In this document: positions 41,870 to 51,939 of the stretch, piece by piece | Numbering within the stretch: the stretch's first letter is position 1 | Layout of the letters: the number at the start of each line of letters is the position of its first letter | Origin: Mauremys mutica | Lineage: Eukaryota; Chordata; Testudines; Geoemydidae | Reading direction: 5' to 3' | Length of the DNA: 64,000 nucleotides | NCBI RefSeq assembly: GCF_020497125.1 | Contig: NC_059076.1 | Coordinates: 11,833,951-11,897,950 of the forward strand | Notes under the pieces: model-generated | Databases searched by the model: none | The model's input: the letters and a program-made list of their open reading frames with translations, nothing else | Told to the model about the DNA's origin: nothing | Program-made: the position numbers and the translations under genes

Positions 41870-41975
41870 GGCTGATGCGCGCGTCAGGCCAGCTTTACAC
41901 AGTGTAGCATCGCTGACTTCAATGCAATTACTCCTGTTTGTACTGGTGGAGGTGAGTAAAGAATCAGGTCCAACT
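41870..41975. repeat. Short palindromic repeat
   Basis: 'ctttacacagtgtagcatcg', 'tgacttcaatgcaattactc' and 'gtgagtaaagaatcaggtcc' recall the block at 37,020 and 45,880. The class is unknown. Confidence 0.4.
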
Positions 41976-41979
41976 GATT

Positions 41980-42880
41980 AACTATTGGAAATAAGGGAGA
42001 ACAAAACAGCACCTTAACAGTAACTAAGGAAGTGACCCCCAGAAAGAGAACCACGAAGTCAACCTGAGGAAGTCAGTCCAAGGCTTACAGGGGGTTTGAG
42101 AGATGTCAGGTTAAAATGAAATGAGCAGACCACGCATGGCTTTTTGGATAGAAAAGCTCTCTCTCAAATGGAATTGGTTCAAGTAAAGACCCTATCCATC
42201 AGAACTCAGCCAGCCTCTGACACGTTGTCAGAAGATATAGCAGGAACTACATGATATTGCCAGCTGTCCTAAAACAACGTTTGGTTTCATTGCCTCCTGT
42301 AAATCCTGGTGTACCAGAGTTAAAGCACGTTGTCTCTAGCCCTGCTGAGGTTTTTGCTTTGCTTAGCACCCCTAAGGTGGGCAAAGTAATCCTCACTTAT
42401 AGCCCCAAATGGTGGAAGATGGGACATGTGCTCTGCAGATTCTGGCTTTGTTCTGTGCAACTGAAGTGCGAGACCCTTCCCCAGGCCACAGAAAGAGCTG
42501 GAAGGAAGGACGTCATACCCTATGCCATCCGTAGAAACATCTCACGGGGTGGACTCATACACCTGGTAACCAGAACAAGAAGGAAATGGCAGATGGTACG
42601 TTGTTCACATGAACACCGAGAGAAAAATAGCATTGCAAAGCATCACAAAATGGCAATACACATTGTGGAACCAGCAAGCTATTTCCTGACTATTACTTTG
42701 TTCTGTTGCATCTCTTTTCCACCCTTTGTGTGTTGTTGATTTAGCCCTGGGTGCAGGGACCTGTCAATACAAGCTTGTGAAGAGCCCAGTGCACCAATGA
42801 GAGCTGAAGAATAATAGTTGCCAACATGATGCACAGCTACTAATTAATTACACATCAGGTTAATGGACTTGCCTGGCAGG
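41980..42880. other. No gene recognised
   Basis: A 162-codon plus-strand ORF (42,251-42,739) has no recognisable motif, so I do not call it a gene. Confidence 0.4.
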
Positions 42881-42884
42881 CACG

Positions 42885-43050
42885 GAGACCTAGGGGGTTA
42901 GGCTTAGGCCTGGGTGCCAGGTGACTTGGTGTCAAGTCCTGGATCTGACTTATTTGCTGTGATCTTGGTCAAATCACTTACCTTCCCTCTCTGCGCCATG
43001 GGGATTTCAGCACTCGCATACTTATTTCACAGGGATGCTGTTAGGATTCA
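42885..43050 (+). repeat. MIR-like SINE fossil
   Basis: 'tggtgtcaagtcctggatct', 'gtgatcttggtcaaatcact' and 'ttcacagggatgctgttagg' follow MIR order. Confidence 0.7.
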
Positions 43051-43069
43051 TTAGGAATATTTGTAGCCA

Positions 43070-43215
43070 GATTTTCTGAAGCACTAAGCAGTTCCCATTG
43101 TTTTCAAACATATTCCCTGCCAGATGGTTGTGTTCGCAACTGGTGGGTGCAGGGCACTTTCCAAAATCTGTTAGATGCCCAAATGGGAGCAGAGCTGTTT
43201 TGAAAACCTGGCCCC
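43070..43215. repeat. Short foldback repeat, 'gattttca' family
   Basis: 'ccagattttctgaagcacta' at the left and 'gctgttttgaaaacctggcc' at the right are inverted repeats. Confidence 0.6.
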
Positions 43216-43219
43216 CAAA

Positions 43220-46200
43220 CTCTCTGTTTATTTATTAGTTTCTGCCCCTTGCCTCGGTCCTGAGCCTGGAGATTTTCAGGCCATAGAAGGTAAGGAATGG
43301 AAAGGATAATATGGAGCAATGTTTGGCACAAACCATCCCCTCTGGTGAGAGAAGCCGATTTAAAAGGAAAATGAGAAAGTTCCTTGAGCGGCAATTAAGC
43401 ATTTTGAACTGTATTGAGGGGAGGGAACAACAGCAAAAGGAATAAACAATAAGGCCAATCAATCTCCACCCACATTACCCAGCAAGAAAGACAATCGTTT
43501 CCTGGTACCTCTCACAATTCTTCCCAGCCACCCTGAGGCCTCAAGTCAGGACACCAGAGTTTCTGCTAAATGGGTGCACAGCTAGCAATTTTAGGCATTC
43601 CCTGTGAAAATCTCCAGCCCTGGATGGTTCCATAACCAAAAACGCAGCTGCTGTGACAGTAACAGAAATATTTACCACACAAGACTGGGCACAAAGGTAA
43701 AGTCTGCCTGAGATGGACCAGACACACCACAGGTATCGGGCGCTGTCTGTGGCAATGGAGAAAGTACTGAGGCACCGGGGTGCGGGGAAGATTTACATAC
43801 CCTGCAGCACCAAACATTCAACAGGGCGCGAGGAGATGCTTGTTCACCCCAATGGACATGGCTTTAAAGAGGGTTTCATGAGCTTAACACCAGGGGTGCC
43901 TCACAAGTGGGAATCCCTACAGGACCTTGTAAAGATTCAGACTGATCACCAAATCAAGTCAATGGCCGCAGCAAGCAGAGTCCCACCTCCTAGGGCTCAT
44001 CTCCTGAGGTAACAAACTAGCTACTAACCTAAACTACACTTGCAATGAGCTCCTGAACGCAGCGATCTGGCAGTGGGTGTCCCAGCCTGGTGTCTTCCTC
44101 ATTGCTGGTGGGACAGGCTAGGACACAACTCAGCTTACAGAATGCTCCAGCTGCAAGTAACCACTCTCACACCAGGGCTCTCTTGAGTTCCTCATGGAAA
44201 TCAGCTCCTCAGTTTTAAGCCATCCAAGGGCAGACAGCTGGGAGCAGCAGCCCTGCTCTCTTCCTTTTTCCTGGAGAGAGACTGCTGGGCTGTGGGGTCT
44301 ATTGCTCTTCTTTGCCCTCCCAGGTGAGGAAAGTGTTGGAGCAATGATCTGCTCAAAGGCCAGCCGAGGGACCCAGGAGCCCTGCGGGCGCTCATGCTCT
44401 CTGGGTCTTACTGGTGTTTGTTCTCCATCCTCTTTTTGTGGGGAGTCTCTGAAACCTGCAGTTAACAGCCCTGAGTCTCTGCATTATAAATACCAGGCTG
44501 TCTGTCCCTCACAACTTGATTTCCTTAGGCTCTGTATTGGTCCAAGACCACCTTCTACTGGAATAATGTTAAATGTGCTGAGAAGAGGCTAAAAGACACT
44601 TATTTTCATGTCATAAGTTTGCCAATAGTCAACCACGGGAGCTCCTGACCCGTTGTTACAAAGTGCTTGCCATACCGCCACCTGCAGATCTTATGCACTA
44701 AGTTATAGTATGTTTGTTTCTCTCATACAGGGCAAGCAAGAAAGACAGCAAGGAGGAGCAGAATCTGAGATCACTACACTGAGCAGGGACAACTCTCCTG
44801 CAAGACCAGTATAAATGCAATGCTCCTCAGACAATATTATAAGCTGTCTCCCTGGTCACGCTGTCAAACCAGAGCTGGGCTCTGTTTGGGCCCCTGTAAG
44901 GATGTTAGCTGTCAGAGGACGATCGCTCTTGGGTACAAGGCGAAGTCTGGCCCATACGCCCTGCCTGCCAGTTTTGGCACGGCTCTACTGTCCCATTGTC
45001 AGCTGCAGCTTGTTAGGTTATCAAAGAGGAAGACTAGCGGGGAGAGAGTGCCCCTCAAATACAGGTGTGTGTGTGTATTCCAGCACATGCTTCATTACCA
45101 ACAGCACAGGCAGTTGAAAGGCCTGGAGTCAGAATGGAGGATAAGGGAAAGTCTGACACAATACCAAAGGAGAAAGCCATCAAACTGTAATTGTGTCCAC
45201 CTAGTCCTATCACTCTGCCTACACACAATAAAAAAACTCCCCCATCCTCTCAATTCCTCACATTATCAAGCCTGTGGTCTTGGTGTCCTGTGCATTCCAG
45301 CTAGGTGTGTCACACACAGACAGGGTACAAAAGCCAATTCAGAATAGTTAGCCAAGGAATATCTTTCACATGATACCCAATAATTATTTCATTAAAACTG
45401 CTTATTATCCATGAAACACGAATCTTGTTTTTGCGAGAGCTGAGTCCCAAGAGAAAGCAATCAGACCATAGCGCTCCAATGTACTTCAATCCAGTAAAAA
45501 CGATATAGTGGCCTACGGGAGTGGGCAGATCTGATTTAAAACCAGATTAGACAACAGCCCTGGAAAAAACATACTGTACTGGCCAATCCCGAACTGCAAG
45601 GTGCATGGTTAAATGTGATCTCAAGTAATAAATCTCTTCCTTCTCTATCGGACAACAGAGCAGTCCCGAAGTCTTGCCTAGTGTGCTAAAAGGAGTGAAG
45701 TGTTTATCACACTGCAGCGTGCCTCAGAGAAGTGCAGTTTCTCCAACAAACATGTTCTGATGGCTCCTCTAGGGATGGCCAATGGCTATTATAGCCCTGT
45801 ACTATAATTAAGTCTCCTGTGTGCACATGTACAAAGCAAGGTAAAGCGTTGGTCATAGTCTTGTTTAAACTAAGGCCCTTTTACTCTACTCTGCCAGTGT
45901 AAAGGGGCATTTGTGTGAATCAGAATCAGGCCCATTGTCTTTTCTGTGTAATATTACTCAAGAAAATATGCAATGCTTTTAACAAGGGGAAGAATTTCTC
46001 TCACTCTGCTAAACACTGCTAAATCTGAAACCAATTCAGCCTTCTACCCTTTTGAGCCCTGTGAAGAGCATTCCTTTGGGCTCCTTACCACTTCTCAATC
46101 CCTGCTCGGTCTAGTGGTTTCCGACCTTTCCATGGGTGACAAGAAAAACATGAAGCAACAGGATTGTGATCACTTGAACAACGCTGGAACCAGATACTGG

Positions 46201-46325
46201 AGGAAGGGCCAAGATGGGCTCCCTGCTTCCTAAATGAAGCAGCCATACCCTGTACTTTAGTTCAATGCATTGATTTGCCCCAAGTAATAGAGAATCTGTT
46301 TTCTCTTTTAAGAGTTGCTATCCAT
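43220..46325. other. Unique-looking DNA, no gene seen
   Basis: Contains a short GT run (45,065-45,076) and several ORFs of 100-175 codons (44,194; 44,815; 44,820) that overlap in different frames and carry no domain. 45,880-45,930 has a trace of the palindromic block seen at 41,870. Confidence 0.4.
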
Positions 46326-46332
46326 GGAAGAG

Positions 46333-46440
46333 ATTTTCAAAAGTGCCTAAGGGATTCAGAAGCACAAGTCCCATTGACTTTCAATGGCCTAAGCCCATAA
46401 ATACCACTGAAAGAGCCTTACGCTCTTTGGAAAATCTTCT
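46333..46440. repeat. Short foldback repeat, 'gattttca' family
   Basis: 'gagattttcaaaagtgccta' and 'tttggaaaatcttctcc' are the inverted ends; 'gtcccattgactttcaatgg' is central. Confidence 0.65.
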
Positions 46441-46444
46441 CCTA

Positions 46445-47050
46445 AAATGTACAGAAATGTAGAAAACCCTTGTCTATTGTACTTAGAAAAACGTTTAGAT
46501 ATTTGTGTTTGCAGTTCCTTAGTGCGAGCACAGTCATGACGAGGATAGACAGAAGGCAGGCATTCCTGCTGCTTGGCTCCTTTGGATCTGCCATCAGAGA
46601 AGAATGGTCAGGACAACGCCTCATTCTGTCAGCAATTAAGTGCATAGTCCGCACCAGTTCTGAGATCTCTAGTCAGCTACCAAGGAAAGGGCACTGGGCT
46701 ATATCCATGCCACTGCTCAACTAGTAGTTCCTTTTCAGCCGAAAAAGAAGAAAAACCTAATTGCTTTCTGCACTGCAACAGGACTAAGAATATCACATTG
46801 CAATGAACAGCAAAGCCCATTAATAAACATGCAATGCTGGGGGGAAATTCCACTGAACCTCCTCCAGCTCATTAAATCCATAGTTGTTTGATGGGCATTA
46901 AACAAAAGTGGGAGGCCGAGTGCAGTGCTGGTGTGGCTGGCAAACAAACAGACAGACCTCACAGCATCCACCAAGGAAAAGAAAAGCAATTACATATGAC
47001 ATTTAAAAAATAGATCATTAAAATATTTCATGAATAATTGGTTCGGAATA
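46445..47050. other. No feature recognised
   Basis: Unique sequence with short ORFs only. Confidence 0.35.
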
Positions 47051-47054
47051 AAAC

Positions 47055-47310
47055 AAAGGGAACACAGCATTCACTTCTTCACAGAATGGAACTAAGAGGA
47101 ACATTTTTATCAGTGAGGGTAATTAAACACTGGAACAGATTACCAAGAGATGGGACAGGTTCTTCATCATTTGGAGTCTTTAAATCAAAAATAGATGGTC
47201 TTGCTCAAAAACATGCTCTAGTTCAACCACAAGTTATGAGCCCCACACAGGAATCACTGACTGAAAATCCATAGCCTACATTATGCAGGAAGTCAGATTA
47301 GATCAAGTGT
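47055..47310 (+). mobile_element. CR1/L3-like LINE 3' fragment
   Basis: The plus-strand translation gives LRGTFLSVRVIKHWNRLPRD and FGVFKSKIDGLAQK, the C-terminal block of a CR1-clade ORF2. A tail like 'gcaggaagtcagattagatc' follows. It lacks the (ATTCTATG)n end of the young CR1 copies, so it is an older subfamily. Confidence 0.75.
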
Positions 47311-47474
47311 TCACCACCAGGGGGTTGGGACCAAACAGGTGTCAAGGGAGGCAAGCACTCTGCCCTTCCCATACTGCTAAGTTGGAGGTGGTACCATAAT
47401 ACAGTGTCCATAGTGGGACAGCCAAAGGTTGAAAACCCCTCTACTAGATAATCATAAGCTTTAAAAAAGGAAAT

Positions 47475-47592
47475 AGTTACTAACCTTTCCATAACTGTTG
47501 TTCTTCGAGTTGTGTTGTACATGTCCATTCCATTGTAGGTGTGCGCGCTCCAGTGCACCGTTGTCGGAGAGTTTTTCCCTTAGGGGTACCCG
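47475..47592. repeat. DIRS left inverted terminal repeat
   Basis: The outer part ('gttactaacctttccataac' and 'gttgttcttcgagttgtgtt') is matched inversely by the internal complementary region. The inner part is matched inversely by the right terminal repeat. Confidence 0.85.
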
Positions 47593-47723
47593 TCAGGGCA
47601 TCACAAGCACATTCGGCTGCCTCACACACCATGCAAAGGCATAAAGGGGAGAGCTGCTCCTGACCCCCTCAGTTCCTTCCTACCAGCAAGACCCCGATAG
47701 ATAGGGGAAGGAAGGGGGTCATG

Positions 47724-47820
47724 GAATGGGCATGCACAACACACCTCGAAGAACAACCATTACGGAAAGGTTAATAACAGTTTCTTCTTCAAGTGATTGC
47801 ACACGTCCGTTCCACTGTGA
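47724..47820. repeat. DIRS internal complementary region (ICR)
   Basis: 47,724-47,779 is the inverse of the left end (47,475-47,532). 47,781-47,820 is the inverse of the right end (49,540-49,578). The two complements lie side by side, as needed to align both termini of the transcript for circle formation. Confidence 0.85.
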
Positions 47821-47924
47821 CTCTCAAACAGTCCCAGCCGGAGCAGGGGCTCGGAATCTATTTGAACAGGGACGACAAGTCCATCAGTCCAAATTTAGCA
47901 TTGTCTCTAGCTTATTAGGAGATA

Positions 47925-48505
47925 GAGTAGTGAAAAGTAAACGTATGACACGATGACAAGGTCGCCACTTTGCAAACATTTAATATGGGAACATGACCCA
48001 GACAGGACACAGAGGCTGCTTGGGACCTAGTCAAATGACCCCATGCTCCATCCAGAGACTTCACATTAGCCAACTGGTAACATAGCTGAATACAACTGGA
48101 TATCTAAGACAAACTCCTTTAAGTGGATACAGAACAGCCCTTCATTCTGTCTGCAAATGCAATGAACAATTGAGTCAAAGATCTGAAAGGTTTAATACGG
48201 TCTAAATAAAAGCTAAAGTTCTTCTAATATATTACGTATGCAGCCTCTCCTCACCTTTATGAGCATGAGGCCTTGGGAAGAAGGTCAGCAAGATTGTTCG
48301 ATTAATATGAAAACTGGAAAACACCTTGGTAAGAAACTTTGGGTGACGACGAAGGTAAACTTGGTCTGTGTAGAAAACGGTGTATGGAGGATTTGATACT
48401 AATGACCTCAATTTCCTCACTCTCCTGGCCAATATACTGGCCACCACAAATGCCACTTTCATAGAAAGGTGCACCAGAGAGCAAGTCACTAGAGGCTCAA
48501 AGGAG
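47925..48505 (-). pseudogene. DIRS tyrosine recombinase, C-terminal remnant
   Basis: The minus-strand translation shows MKVAFVVASILARRVRKLRS with the box-I arginine, then YTVFYTDQVYLRRHPKFLTK and KVFSSFHINRTILL. After stops and frame changes comes WGHLTRSQAASVS with the H-x-x-R of box II, then NVCKVATLSS and HTFTFHYS with the candidate active-site tyrosine. These are the catalytic landmarks of DIRS YR proteins. Multiple stops make it non-functional. Confidence 0.75.
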
Positions 48506-48568
48506 GGGGGGAGAGAGGAGAGAATGGCGGCGGGGGAGCGGGACCCACCAACATCATCAGGACTAGAT

Positions 48569-48905
48569 TCAGGCTCCATGGGGGAATAGGATTCTGCACC
48601 TGTGGAAATAGTCTGTCCAGGCCTCTTGGAACAGCAAGGCCAGAGAAGCCCTGTTAACTGATGCTGCAGCACTCAGGACCTGGGCCAAGGAGGACAGTTT
48701 TGATGGATGTAGGAGTGCAGATTCCAGACGCAGATATTTAAGCCTGGCTGCCCTGTCCTCCTTCGAATGGGGCTTAAAGCCCTTACAGAAGCTGCATCTG
48801 TCATTTACCTGAGCCTGCCCCAAGAACTTGAGGCAGCTGGGATGCAGGTCACTAATAGGCATTGCCTTAACACAAGAGTGGCAGGGCTTGAAGCCTGGAG
48901 AGCAC
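48569..48905 (-). pseudogene. DIRS gag N-terminal remnant
   Basis: The frame reads PISDLHPSCLKFLGQAQVND then RCSFCKGFK, matching the plus-strand DIRS gag at 37.55 kb (IGDPHDSCLRCLGEAHRADK then CPICKSFK). One zinc-type Cys is replaced by Phe. A basic helix (KEDRAARLKYLRLES) follows. The gag C-terminus and all of RT are missing before the recombinase part starts. Confidence 0.75.
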
Positions 48906-49153
48906 GGCGTATCTCCAGTACCAAGACTGGATGCACAATTTTTTTTTAAAAAAAACTAAGCTGTACTAACTAAACTACTCTAACTACACAGAATCTTTTA
49001 CAGCACTAGAAGAGAATTGCAGAAGCAAGAATGGGAGCTCCAACCACCATCCCAGGAGACAGAAAGAAACTAAGAGAGCTCAGGAGCAGCTTGACTCTTT
49101 ATGCCTGCACATGGTGTACAAGGCAGCAGAGGGTGCTTGTGCCACCCAACAGG

Positions 49154-49479
49154 CAGGGGCGGCTCCAGGCCCCAGCACGCCAAGCGCGTGCTTGGGGCGG
49201 CATGCCGCGGGGGGGCGCTCTGCCGGTCGCCAGGAGGATGGCAAGCGGCTCCGGTGGACCTCCCGCAGGCGTCCCTGCGGAGGGTCCGCTGGTCCCGCGG
49301 CTCCGGTGGAGCATCCGCAGGCACGCCTGCGGGAGGTCCACCGGAGCCGCGGGACCAACGGACCCTCTGCAGGCATGTCTGCGGGAGGTCCACCAGAGCC
49401 GCGGGACCGGCAACTGGCACAGCGCCCCCCGCGGCGTGCCGCCGTGCTTGGGGCAGCGAAATGGCTAGAGCCGCCCCTG
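49154..49479. mobile_element. hAT MITE (CAGGGGYGGCTC family), copy 2, inside DIRS
   Basis: Termini CAGGGGCGGCTCCAGG and GAGCCGCCCCTG are inverted repeats. The 8-bp target duplication 'ccaacagg' is perfect (49,146-49,153 and 49,480-49,487). The interior has tandem and inverted copies of 'gtcccgcggctccggtgga'. It is longer than copy 1 (326 against 218 bp). The long ORFs on both strands are artefacts of GC-rich repeats. Confidence 0.93.
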
Positions 49480-49487
49480 CCAACAGG

Positions 49488-49578
49488 TACTGCTAAGGGA
49501 AAAACTCTCCAACAACTGGCATTGGAGCACAAACACCTACAGTGGAATGGATATGTGCAATCACTCAAAGAAGAATCT
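49488..49578. repeat. DIRS right inverted terminal repeat
   Basis: The reverse complement of 47,500-47,592 with scattered mismatches. The outermost 40 bp instead match the ICR ('tcactcaaagaagaa' against 'ttcttcttcaagtga'). Confidence 0.85.
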
Positions 49579-49579
49579 A

Positions 49580-50353
49580 TGCATCTAGATCCCAGATAGC
49601 TTTTAGTAAACCTGATTAACTCTGCTCTCTAATTAGAAACCACTACACCAAGGAACTATCGTGCAGATTTGAAAGGGACAAATTGAGCAGTTAAGTTCCA
49701 TGTTAGCAGAACATTGCAAGCGCCTTGATTTTGCTGAGTGATCAGTGCTATTTTAGTTAGTTTGTTGCTTTTAATAAAATGCTATTTAGGAAAGTTGGAT
49801 CTGCTTGTATGCCCACTGTATTATGACAAGAATATCTGCTTCCAGTAACTAAGCACACACAGCACTGATGTAGAATGATCATAAAATGTGAGAACATACG
49901 TCTTTGCAAAGGTTAATCCTCAATAGTATCTAAAAGGGAGGGAGGGGAGATGAAACCAAATGCAGAAAGATGCTAGACAGGGGAAGAGTCAGACCAAGGT
50001 TATAATATTCTGTTAAGGCAGCTGATCCATATCTGAGATGGATGTCTGAAAAAACGTGAGAAGTACAGGAGATCAGCATGCACAATACTGGATCACAAGA
50101 TCAATTTTGTTGGACTGGAGTCGTACTGTGAGATTTATGACTGGATCTAATCAGCATAGGAAATGCATGTTCAGATTTTTCAGATCATAGTAGAGAGCAG
50201 AGATCTGCATATGAGATCTTGTAGTCCATCCTCCTACAGTGCAGGACTGTTCCCTGGAGTATATTTCCCAGTGCTTTGAACAAGCCTTGATAATTAGACA
50301 CTAGGATAATGGACAAAATTTTCAAACATGCCTATATGACATTCCATTTTCAG
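49580..50353. other. No gene recognised
   Basis: Unique AT-rich sequence. No ORF or repeat termini. Confidence 0.4.
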
Positions 50354-50366
50354 ATATGATTTAGGG

Positions 50367-50713
50367 GTCGTCTTCAGGGCAGTGTCAGTTTGAGCTATAA
50401 GTAAAATTTTGCCCTTAACCTGACTCCTGTTCACACACAAAAGTCTCTAGCTCAAGTTAAGTGATGCTTTAAGCTCAAGCTAGCTATCTCATCCAAGGGG
50501 ATTCAGCAGGGATTGGATGGAGCTCCAATGCTGCGGAAGCTTGAGCTAGTAATGCAGTGTGGATGTTATAATAATTCACCAGCTGCTAATCCAATCACTG
50601 TGTCGTTCCACTGTTGTTTTGCAGTGTAGTTACTGACTCCCCTATCACTTGAGCTTGGTTAGATCCAGTGGAGTAACTTGAGTGCACTAACTGAACTGCT
50701 GCGGTGAATTGCA
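50367..50713. mobile_element. Probable MITE bounded by a 13-bp direct repeat
   Basis: 'atatgatttaggg' occurs at 50,354-50,366 and 50,714-50,726, exactly 360 bp apart. Inside, the ends show weak inverted similarity ('cttcagggcagtgtcagtt' against 'attcaccgcagcagttcagt') and 'gctcaagctagc' and 'gcttgagctagt' form an inner foldback. The class is unclear. Confidence 0.5.
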
Positions 50714-50724
50714 ATATGATTTAG

Positions 50725-50905
50725 GGAGACAAGGTGGGTGAGGTAACATCTTTTGGTTTCCCTGACCTGAAAAAGATCTCTGTGTAAGCATGAAAGTTTG
50801 TCTCTCTCACCAACAGAAACTGATCCAATAAAAGATATTACCTCCCCTACCTTGTCTCTCTAATATCCTGGGATTAACAGGGCTACAACAACATTGCATT
50901 CAAGG
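50725..50905 (+). mobile_element. Penelope terminal fragment with inverted arms
   Basis: 'gagacaaggtgggtgaggta' (50,726-50,745) is repeated inversely at 50,831-50,860 ('attacctcccctaccttgtc'). Between lie 'cctgaaaaagatctctgtgt' and 'aagcatgaaagtttgtctc', a decayed form of a Penelope terminal repeat that I know from turtle genomes. It ends near 'gggctacaacaacattgcat'. The coding part is absent. Confidence 0.65.
50767..50800 (+). ncRNA. Decayed hammerhead ribozyme core in the Penelope terminus
   Basis: The hammerhead core needs CUGANGA, a stem II, and GAAA. Here CTGAAAA (50,767-50,773) has lost the invariant G, while GAAA (50,792-50,795) is kept and 'gatctctgtgtaagcat' between them could form only a weak stem II. 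Hammerheads are known in Penelope terminal repeats. This copy should be inactive. Confidence 0.4.
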
Positions 50906-51670
50906 AGACTTAGGCTAATTTTGGAACTGGGAATTAAACGCTTTTGAAAATGCTACCCTATGGGAGTAAGTTAACCCCTTAGTGAACAGACTGATTTATT
51001 GTGATTTGATTTAGTCAGCTTTGAAAACACCATCACCTATCCTTATTTTACTTTCCATAATTCCTTGGTTTTTAATTCTATTTTGATCAAAAAACATCGG
51101 AATTCTTGATTCTGTACGTTGGATAAGCAACCCAAAATTCAACGAATTCATCAGAACACAGTACTTGTAACTGGTCTATTAAAATTACTTCAGCTCATGG
51201 GTGCTGTATATTTTCACACGAGGAAATCACTCCAGCTCTTTCTCCAATTTTCTATAAGGTGTATACTTACTTTAAGCAAGGAGCCAATTCTCCACCTGTG
51301 AGAGAGATCCATAGCACAAAGCTAGGCTTTAAGAAATAAAGCACATCCTCAAGTAGGCGTGATTCTTCACCACTGGCAATTACTTCAGTGGGCATGAGAT
51401 CAGGATCTAACAGCACTGGAACAGCCTTAGCCAGAATTATGAATTGAGATTCTAGCTGGCAGGGTGCCAACACAGATTTTCCTGCGCAGTGTGAATGGGG
51501 GTGATCTGGGTACTAAACTAGTTAGAAAACCTTGCCAAAGGCCACAAGCTTCTCTACATCAGTTTTATATAGTGGTGTGTAGCAGAGATCACCCTGTTCA
51601 GGGAAACTTTCCTCTCTTTTCCCCCCATTCCAAAAGCTCTAAGGTTTCTCTCTCTCTCCCCCCCATCCCC
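50906..51670. other. No gene recognised
   Basis: Unique sequence. A C/T-rich tract lies at 51,640-51,670. Confidence 0.4.
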
Positions 51671-51671
51671 A

Positions 51672-51935
51672 CGGTACATCTACACTGCAATCCTGGGCTG
51701 TGACTGCAGCTCGCACAGACATGGATTAAGTTAGAGCAAGTACCAAAGCAGTGAAGCTGCGGCAGTACCGGCTTCAGCACAGGCTGTACAAGCCCACGCA
51801 GAATCCTATGTCATTATTTCAGTGACTAGTATGCCCTGAATGCTGCTGTGGTACCTGAGCTCGCGCAATAAAAGCTAACTCAGGTATAGCCACACGAGCT
51901 GCAATCACATTCCTGACTGCAGTGTACAGACCCCT
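51672..51935. mobile_element. Harbinger-type MITE
   Basis: The left end 'ggtacatctacactgcaatc' and the reverse-complemented right end 'gggtctgtacactgcagtca' are inverted repeats of the 'GTCTACACTGCA' type. No coding capacity. The target duplication is not clear. Confidence 0.6.
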
Positions 51936-51939
51936 AGTT

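Larger units (their letters stand above)
47467..49578 (-). mobile_element. Non-autonomous DIRS element with ITRs and internal complementary region
   Basis: The two ends are inverted repeats: 47,521-47,592 matches the reverse complement of 49,488-49,560 ('tccattccattgtaggtg' against 'tccattccactgtaggtg'; 'ggagagtttttcccttag' is identical). The segment 47,724-47,820 is complementary to both outer ends, the hallmark of DIRS elements, which replicate through a circular intermediate. In minus-strand order the element holds a leader, a gag N-terminus, then a tyrosine recombinase; RT/RNase H is missing. A hAT MITE is inserted at 49,154-49,479. Confidence 0.88.

Noticed and set aside
42251..42739. 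162-codon ORF
   Set aside because: No domain, low-quality start context, surrounded by unique non-coding sequence.
44194..45347. ORFs of 132, 100 and 175 codons
   Set aside because: Overlapping frames without motifs; no repeat or gene supports them.
49031..49599. Six overlapping ORFs of 104-162 codons
   Set aside because: All cross the GC-rich hAT MITE with internal repeats; symmetrical openness on both strands is compositional.
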